From: Gracilaria domingensis
Lineage: Eukaryota; Rhodophyta; Florideophyceae; Gracilariales; Gracilariaceae
Assembly (NCBI GenBank): GCA_022539475.1
Contig: VCMS01000137.1
Span: 211,483-275,482 of the forward strand
Length of the DNA: 64,000 nucleotides
Reading direction: 5' to 3'
Part shown: positions 61,868 through 64,000 of the stretch, in pieces
Position numbering within the stretch: position 1 is the first letter of the stretch
Layout: each line of letters opens with the position of its first letter
Notes under the pieces: model-generated
Told to the model about the DNA's origin: nothing
Seen by the model: only the letters and a program-made list of their open reading frames with translations
The model's database searches: none
Position numbers and translations under genes: made by a program

Positions 61868-63822
61868 TGTAAAGGCGGATTCGTCAGTACCACAAATGAC
61901 ACGAAAGAGGCGGAACGGCGTACATCAAAGTGCACTGCTGGAACTAGGGTTTGCAGGTTGGTTGCTTATTTAGCACAACCAGACAGCGCAGAGGCTCACC
62001 ATCGCTCCCTCCGTCGTCTCGAAGCGACCCGAACAGGCCGCCGCACAGTGACCGCGGTGCTTCAGCTGCGCTCATCGCGACCGCGCAGCACTGTGTCATC
62101 TCTCTTTCCGCACGCCTCACACACAACCACCGCCTCGAAGATTGTTGCAATTGGTGCCGCCACTCGTTGCTCACTTTCCGCCCATCGCCGCACCCCTGGA
62201 CACCGTACTACAGCGCACCCGCCCCGCTGCCGTTACGCTATGATTTCGCTGCTTGGTGCTGTTCTGGAGCTTGCCCTTTCTGGCTTTGCTGCTACACTCG
62301 TATCAGACAGAGACTGTCATTATGACCGTGTGCAAAGTGCATGGTGATGCGGCTACCTATACACCGCATATGATGCTGTGTCACCACGATCTACTAGTGA
62401 AGTGCTACGAATGCTGCCACTGCCGCGACACGTCCGCAACAACATCAATCTCGCGCGTGGTTCCACGCGACACAATTGATCTCTCGTTAATTTCTATCAT
62501 AGACGGCGCCGATGCGCGCAGGACAGCGCCGCTGAGAGACAGCGTGGCTATGACAAGATGATGTATTCAACCTAGTCTATCTCCATGGAGCCTGGCTGCT
62601 TCCACCTCAACGCATAATGTGTGACGCAACATGCTACTAGTATCAGCAATGACTCCGGCATGCATCCCGCACCCAATAAGAAGGCGAGTACAACTTCTTG
62701 GCTTAGGGTTCGGCAACTAGAACATTCGTCTGCCATGAATACTTGGAATGAACTTCGTGTCTAATATTCGTGTATCACACGACCGATGGTGACATGTCAT
62801 ATTGAATGTTGGAAGCTGCCGCAGCATGTGGCTGTCTATATAGACCCTCATCTTCTCACTCTCGCCGTCATCTCATCTCAGTGAGACCACACGATCAAGA
62901 CCAGATCATCAAGTCCAGACCACCTACATTATTCGTCCCCACACTCCCGTTCTTCGTGAAGCCCATCTTTTCCCCTTGGCATCCCCAACTTCCTTCAGCA
63001 CAGTCAGTGCTTTCTCTGCCACCAACTTTCCTCCTTTGTTCCCTTTCGTTCTCTTCGGGTGGCTTGGTCTCCCACCCCGACACCGTTGTATCGCACAGTG
63101 CTGCCTACGATGGGCCCGTATTGCACTGCTGCGGCTATTGTTGTTTGCCCTCGCTACTCTTCAGTTGTTTGTTGATGATTGCTTTCTTGTTTGTTTATTC
63201 TGGTCATTTGCTTTGCTGATTTGCCTTTCTCTCTATCATCGTATTTGGTTTGCTTGAGTTGCTTTACTTGTTCTTGGTCTCCGTCTATCTGGAAAATCCG
63301 TACTATCTACCAGGTTGTTCCTCCCGTTCTGAACATCACCGTCTCTCAGTGTTTATGTAACAGTGCCCTAAGATTGGGCTTGTGTTCTGTCTTTCAGTTG
63401 GGTTGGCGCCGCGTATGTGACCGAGAGAGTGATCGTACGTGTTGGTGCTAATCTAGTTGTCTGTCAAGTTGTTGGAGCTCATTGCTTAGGCCTCGATTGT
63501 AGGCGCTTTGAAGCTCTACTTATTGTATTGATTGTGGTTTTTTCATCTAGAAGTGTTCAGTGCTGTTGGTACGCTGGTACTATTTGGTTTCTTTGTTCGT
63601 GCAGATCGGTCGTTTGGTTTATCGTTCGTTGTTGCTTGTTTGCCATTGTCATTGAATCTTGCAGCATAGGCCTGTTGGTTGTCAGTTTGTTTTCTTTTAC
63701 AAACCACTGAGCTACATTTATCGGTTTGTTTCGCCTTTCTAGGCTGGTACTCTCGACTCCTCCTTGGGTTTGTCACCACCCGCGTCATTCTGCGCATTCG
63801 GTAACAAAAAATGACTGTTTCA
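61868..63822 (+). repeat. LTR4 of tandem array, with many single-base deletions
   Basis: About 1955 bp. Relative to LTR1 it has about a dozen isolated one-base losses, mostly in runs of the same base (near 61956, 62078, 62684, 62710, 62750, 63039, 63105, 63346, 63495, 63535, 63664, 63757), and extra bases at its extreme end. I noticed essentially no substitutions. Followed by AGAAG. Confidence 0.9.
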
Positions 63823-63826
63823 AGAA

Positions 63827-63982
63827 GCAATCGCTGTATCGAGTGTCGTTCCCAAACCATGGATAAGAAAATATGCGAAACCAAATTATGGACACGTCTT
63901 CTTATATGATTGGCCATATTTTGTAGCCTGCTGCATCCCAAAACAACTTGTGGCCTATCTCCTGCAAGTCCCAACGATATGA
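63827..63982 (+). pseudogene. piggyBac-like transposase, resumed 3' part
   Basis: Counting one copy of AGAAG, the phase of the frame interrupted at 48998 is preserved. The next 51 codons are open to a TGA at 63980. The segment includes KPWIRKYAKPNYGHVFLYDW, where the HVFLYDW.YFVACC part fits the piggyBac block reading roughly YI.(W/F)KDSK.V.FYTN. This supports the array having inserted into the transposase frame. Sequence quality in this stretch is doubtful. Confidence 0.6.
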
Positions 63983-64000
63983 ATGCAGTCTGGCAAATAT

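Larger units (their letters stand above)
48999..63822 (+). mobile_element. Tandem array: four LTRs and three internal regions of a gag-only LTR element
   Basis: Head-to-tail array with a period of about 4290 bp: LTR1 48999-50963, internal 1, LTR2 53290-55253, internal 2, LTR3 57579-59542, internal 3, LTR4 61868-63822. LTRs start TGTAAAGG and end GTTTACA (the end of LTR4 is blurred). The outer ends carry a matching AGAAG (48994-48998 and 63823-63827), as for one insertion event. Each internal region (about 2.3 kb) has a primer-binding site, one gag-like ORF and a polypurine tract, but no protease, RT or integrase. It is therefore non-autonomous. Shared sequences point to the 27645-37580 element family as the likely helper. 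The structure fits unequal LTR-LTR recombination after insertion. Misassembly is the alternative. Confidence 0.9.

Overview
This is eukaryotic, repeat-rich nuclear DNA. There are no bacterial-type operons, no rRNA and no tRNA genes that I can see. Most of the window is transposable elements in several age classes, with a few long, apparently intronless host genes between them. A compact-gene alga, for example a multicellular red alga, would fit: long single-exon genes, an NB-ARC/WD40 receptor-like gene, and chromovirus, copia, MULE and piggyBac families together. I cannot prove the taxon from this sequence, so treat it as inference.

Layout. 1-1049: no recognisable gene. 1050-6037: a complete Ty3/gypsy chromovirus (217-bp LTRs, GCTAC target duplication) with a canonical-looking -1 frameshift heptamer between gag and protease. 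7041-8567 (-): membrane protein. 9640-10508: frame-broken WD40-like remnant in GC-rich DNA. 11098-14652 (-): a 1184-aa NLR-like protein (helical N-terminus, NB-ARC, near-identical 43-residue WD40 repeats). 15137-16249 (-): uncertain hypothetical gene. 17380-17800: truncated duplicate of the NLR 5' end. 18029-24271: complete Ty1/copia element with apparently identical 589-bp LTRs and an ACAGC duplication. 24272-25330: GC-rich DNA with an ankyrin-like remnant. 25495-27567 (+): 690-codon Cys-rich membrane protein.

27645-37580 (-): a complete 9.9-kb Ty3/gypsy element with apparently identical 1423-bp LTRs and an AATAG duplication. It has unusual features: the gag start codon lies in the LTR, the primer-binding site is inside the coding sequence, and it carries two internal domain duplications. 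37712-40368 (-): an older, broken gypsy relic. 40673-45392 (-): a decayed Mutator-like (MULE) transposase with SWIM finger followed by a Ulp1/C48 protease region. 47130-47248: a small inverted-repeat structure. 47882-48998: a piggyBac-like transposase frame cut by a tandem array (48999-63822) of four LTRs and three gag-like internal regions. The array is bounded by an AGAAG duplication, and the piggyBac frame resumes in phase at 63827.

How the parts relate. The array units and the 27645-37580 element belong to one superfamily: they share the primer-binding site, the U5 and polypurine-tract blocks, and the Gag N-terminus. The array units lack pol and have lost the zinc-knuckle cysteines, so they look like non-autonomous partners. 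Three insertions have identical or nearly identical LTRs, which implies recent activity. Single-base deletions build up without substitutions towards the right end of the window. That suggests uncorrected sequence errors, so frame breaks there should be read with caution.
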